DNA from: Gemmatimonadaceae bacterium
GTDB taxonomy: Bacteria > Gemmatimonadota > Gemmatimonadetes > Gemmatimonadales > Gemmatimonadaceae
Assembly (NCBI GenBank): GCA_035533015.1
Contig: DATLUQ010000058.1
Span: forward strand, 1-64,000
DNA length: 64,000 nt
Reading direction: 5' to 3'
Part shown: positions 61,601 to 64,000 of the stretch, one piece after another
Layout: each line of letters starts with the position of its first letter
How positions within the stretch are numbered: the stretch's first letter is position 1
The notes under the pieces: model-generated
What the model saw: only the letters and a program-made list of their open reading frames with translations
Told to the model about the DNA's origin: nothing
The model's database searches: none
Made by a program: the position numbers and the translations under genes

Positions 61601-64000
61601 GCGGTCGCGGCGGCCGCGACGACCGGGTGACCGCGCTCGAACGCGATACCGCCGTCGGCTCCCAGCGTGACTACAACCAGATCACCCTCCGCGAACTTGT
61701 CTTCGAGCACGGCCATGGCCAGGGGATTCTGCACCAGGCGCTGGATGGCGCGCTTGAGGGGGCGCGCACCGAAGGCCGGGTCGTACCCCTCTTCGGCCAG
61801 CAGGCGCTTGGCCTCGGGCGTCACTTCCAGTGTGAGTTTGCGATCGGCGAGGAGCTTTTCGAGGTGGGCCAACTGCAGGTCGACGATGCGCACGATCTGC
61901 TCGCGGCCCAGCGGCCGGAACACGACCACATCGTCCACGCGGTTGAGAAACTCGGGGCGGAAGTGCTGCCGTAGCGCCTGGGTCACCTCGCGCTCGGTCT
62001 CCGCCCAGTCACCGCCGGTGTGCTCCAGGATGTAATGGCTGCCGATGTTGGACGTCATGATGATCACGGAGTTGCGGAAGTCCACCGTGCGACCCTGCGA
62101 ATCGGTGAGCCGCCCATCATCGAGGATCTGCAGCAGGATGTTGAAGACGTCGGGATGCGCCTTCTCGATCTCGTCGAACAGGATCACCGAATACGGGCGG
62201 CGGCGTACGGCTTCGGTGAGCTGGCCGCCCTCCTCGTACCCCACGTACCCCGGCGGCGCCCCGATGAGCCGCGCCACGGCGTGCTTCTCCATGTACTCGG
62301 ACATATCGATGCGCACCATCGCGCGCTCGTCGTCGAACAGGAACTCGGCCAGTGCGCGGGCGGTTTCCGTCTTGCCCACGCCGGTGGGACCGAGGAAGAT
62401 GAACGAGCCGATGGGCCGGTTGGGGTCCTGCAGGCCCGCGCGCGAGCGCCGCACCGCATTGGCCACAGCCTGCACGGCTTCGTCCTGCCCCACGACGCGC
62501 TCGGCCAGTTCGTGGTCGAGCTTGGTGAGGCGTTCACGTTCGCTCTCGAGCATGCGCGAAACCGGGATTCCGGTCCAGCGCGCCACGACTTCGGCGATAT
62601 CGTCGGCCGTCACCTCTTCCTTGAGAAACTGCGGGCGCCCGCCCTGGCTGGCGAGCTTGCCCTCGGCGTCCTTCATGTTGCGTTCGAGTTCGGGAATGCG
62701 GCCGTACGTCAGCTCCGCGGCTTTCGTGAGATCGCCGGCGCGCGTGGCCTGCTCGGCGGCCGTGCGCGTCTGTTCGATCTCCTGCTTGATCTTTCCCACG
62801 TTGCCGAGCGTCGCCTTCTCCTGCTGCCACTGGGCCTTCATGCCCGAACTCTTCTCCTGTAGATCGGCCAGCTCCCGCTCGATCGCCTCGCGGCGCTCGA
62901 CGGACGCCTTGTCTTTCTCCTTCTTGAGCGCGGTCCGCTCGATCTGGAGCTGCACGATGCGCCGCTCGACCTCATCGATTTCCTGGGGCATCGAGTCGAT
63001 CTCGATGCGCAGGCGCGACGCGGCCTCGTCCACGAGGTCGATGGCCTTGTCGGGGAGAAAGCGGTCGCCGATGTAGCGATGGGAGAGCGTGGCGGCGGCG
63101 ATGACCGCGCCATCGGTGATGCGTACGCCGTGGTGCGCCTCGTAGCGCTCCTTGAGCCCACGCAGGATGGCGATCGTGTTCTCGACACTCGGTTCGCCCA
63201 CGTACACCGGCTGGAAGCGCCGTTCGAGCGCCGCATCCTTTTCCACGTGCTGGCGGTATTCGTCGAGCGTCGTCGCGCCCACCACGCGCAGTTCGCCGCG
63301 GGCGAGCATGGGTTTGAGCATGTTGCCGGCGTCCATCGAGCCCTCGGCTTTGCCGGCCCCGACGAGGTTGTGTAGCTCGTCGATGAACACGACGAACTGC
63401 CCTTCGCTCTCCGTGAGTTCCTTGAGCACGGCTTTGAGCCGCTCTTCGAATTCACCGCGGAACTTGGCGCCGGCGATGAGCGCGCCGAGGTCCAGCGCCA
63501 CGAGCCGCTTGTTCTTGAGTCCCTCGGGCACGTCGCCGTTCACGATCCGTTGCGCCAGGCCTTCGACGATCGCCGTCTTGCCCACGCCCGGTTCGCCGAT
63601 CAGCACGGGGTTGTTCTTGGTGCGGCGCGACAGGACCTGGATGACGCGGCGGATCTCCTCGTCGCGGCCAATGACCGGATCGAGCTTGCCGCGACGCGCC
63701 GCGTCGGTAAGATCGCGTGTGTAGCGCTGCAACGCCTGATACTGGTTCTCCGGACTCTGGTCGGTCACGCGGTGCGTGCCGCGCACCGCGGCCAGCGCCG
63801 CGAGCAGTGCGGCTCGCGTGGCACCGGCGGCATTGAGAATGCGCTTGCTCTCGGTACTCTTGGCGTCGGAGAGCGCCACCAGCAGATGCTCGGTGGACAC
63901 GTATTCGTCGCCGAGCGCCTTGGCTTCGTCCTCCGCCTTGTCGAACACGCTGCTCAACTCGCGCGACACGTTGGGCTGCGCGTCGCTCTGCTTGGGCAGG
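61597..64000 (-). CDS. clpB: ATP-dependent disaggregase ClpB, N-terminus outside window
   Basis: About 800 residues of the AAA+ disaggregase are present; the reading frame is open to the window edge, and the first N-domain repeat is missing. Second N-repeat [16 protein letters not shown], first ATPase [16 protein letters not shown], the coiled-coil middle domain (about 30% into the gene after it), and second ATPase [15 protein letters not shown] are all visible. ClpB rescues aggregated proteins with DnaK. A GTG at 63969 is internal, not the start. tadA follows in a GTGA overlap. Confidence 0.96.
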   Translation of the reverse strand, partial: LPKQSDAQPNVSRELSSVFDKAEDEAKALGDEYVSTEHLLVALSDAKSTESKRILNAAGATRAALLAALAAVRGTHRVTDQSPENQYQALQRYTRDLTDAARRGKLDPVIGRDEEIRRVIQVLSRRTKNNPVLIGEPGVGKTAIVEGLAQRIVNGDVPEGLKNKRLVALDLGALIAGAKFRGEFEERLKAVLKELTESEGQFVVFIDELHNLVGAGKAEGSMDAGNMLKPMLARGELRVVGATTLDEYRQHVEKDAALERRFQPVYVGEPSVENTIAILRGLKERYEAHHGVRITDGAVIAAATLSHRYIGDRFLPDKAIDLVDEAASRLRIEIDSMPQEIDEVERRIVQLQIERTALKKEKDKASVERREAIERELADLQEKSSGMKAQWQQEKATLGNVGKIKQEIEQTRTAAEQATRAGDLTKAAELTYGRIPELERNMKDAEGKLASQGGRPQFLKEEVTADDIAEVVARWTGIPVSRMLESERERLTKLDHELAERVVGQDEAVQAVANAVRRSRAGLQDPNRPIGSFIFLGPTGVGKTETARALAEFLFDDERAMVRIDMSEYMEKHAVARLIGAPPGYVGYEEGGQLTEAVRRRPYSVILFDEIEKAHPDVFNILLQILDDGRLTDSQGRTVDFRNSVIIMTSNIGSHYILEHTGGDWAETEREVTQALRQHFRPEFLNRVDDVVVFRPLGREQIVRIVDLQLAHLEKLLADRKLTLEVTPEAKRLLAEEGYDPAFGARPLKRAIQRLVQNPLAMAVLEDKFAEGDLVVVTLGADGGIAFERGHPVVAAAATA

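Overview
The window is 64 kb of GC-rich, gene-dense bacterial chromosome, almost entirely housekeeping. The 5' end of a 16S rRNA gene lies at the left edge (minus strand), and its text reads like Gemmatimonadota. Gene content agrees with a diderm of that kind: LPS genes (lptE, rfaE2, an LpxH-type hydrolase), a Bat aerotolerance operon as in Bacteroidota and Spirochaetes, a Bacteroidota-style GlmU-like protein and bacillithiol BshA. The phylum call is inference from sequence memory, not from a search. I see no insertion sequence, prophage, CRISPR array or plasmid gene.

Layout, left to right. 1-1.8 kb: 16S 5' end with a near-consensus promoter, tRNA-Lys, a small secreted protein, tRNA-Arg and tRNA-Pro. 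1.8-5.5 kb (minus): seven overlapping genes, ybgC, a lipoprotein gene, lptE, a small membrane protein gene, rfaE2, rph and rdgB. 5.6-6.4 kb (plus): an LpxH-type hydrolase, divergent from ybgC with a shared -35 region. 6.3-22.3 kb (minus): murA-pgeF, then a promoter and a terminator-like hairpin ahead of rimP-nusA-ylxQ-infB-rbfA-truB-ribF-secD-secF-tatD-ridA-selD, a selenocysteine tRNA 4 nt after selD, an envelope gene and murI. 22.4-24 kb (plus): a DUF948-like membrane protein and a secreted zinc-dependent phospholipase C-like protein. 24-32.5 kb (minus): lipoprotein, serS, sensor kinase, pcrA, gatC, gatA, gatB. 32.6-36.4 kb (plus): roadblock protein, response regulator, GDP-mannose pyrophosphorylase, GlmU-like protein, MBL hydrolase.

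36.5-38.7 kb (minus): groES-groEL with a perfect CIRCE operator. 38.8-52.1 kb (minus): moxR, DUF58, batA and the fused batBC and batDE genes, then mutL, miaA, bshA, birA, coaX. 52.2-54.9 kb (minus): M50 protease, scpA, scpB, rluB. 55.1-55.3 kb (plus): rpsT with promoter and strong terminator. 55.4-59.9 kb (minus): pyrR-pyrB-pyrC, a class II aldolase and a zinc-ribbon coiled-coil protein. 60-60.8 kb (plus): a DUF3108-like secreted protein. 60.8-64 kb (minus): clpB (cut by the window edge), tadA and two serine tRNAs.

Neighbouring genes are commonly joined by 4-nt stop/start overlaps (ATGA, GTGA or TTGA), and GTG or TTG starts are frequent, so translational coupling is probably widespread. Several divergent intergenic regions carry clear sigma-70-type promoters with 16-18 nt spacers. 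The most interesting points are the selD-tRNA-Sec unit, the possible attenuator before rimP, a MurA with Asp in place of the catalytic Cys, the BatB-BatC and BatD-BatE fusions, and the shared -35 region between ybgC and lpxH.
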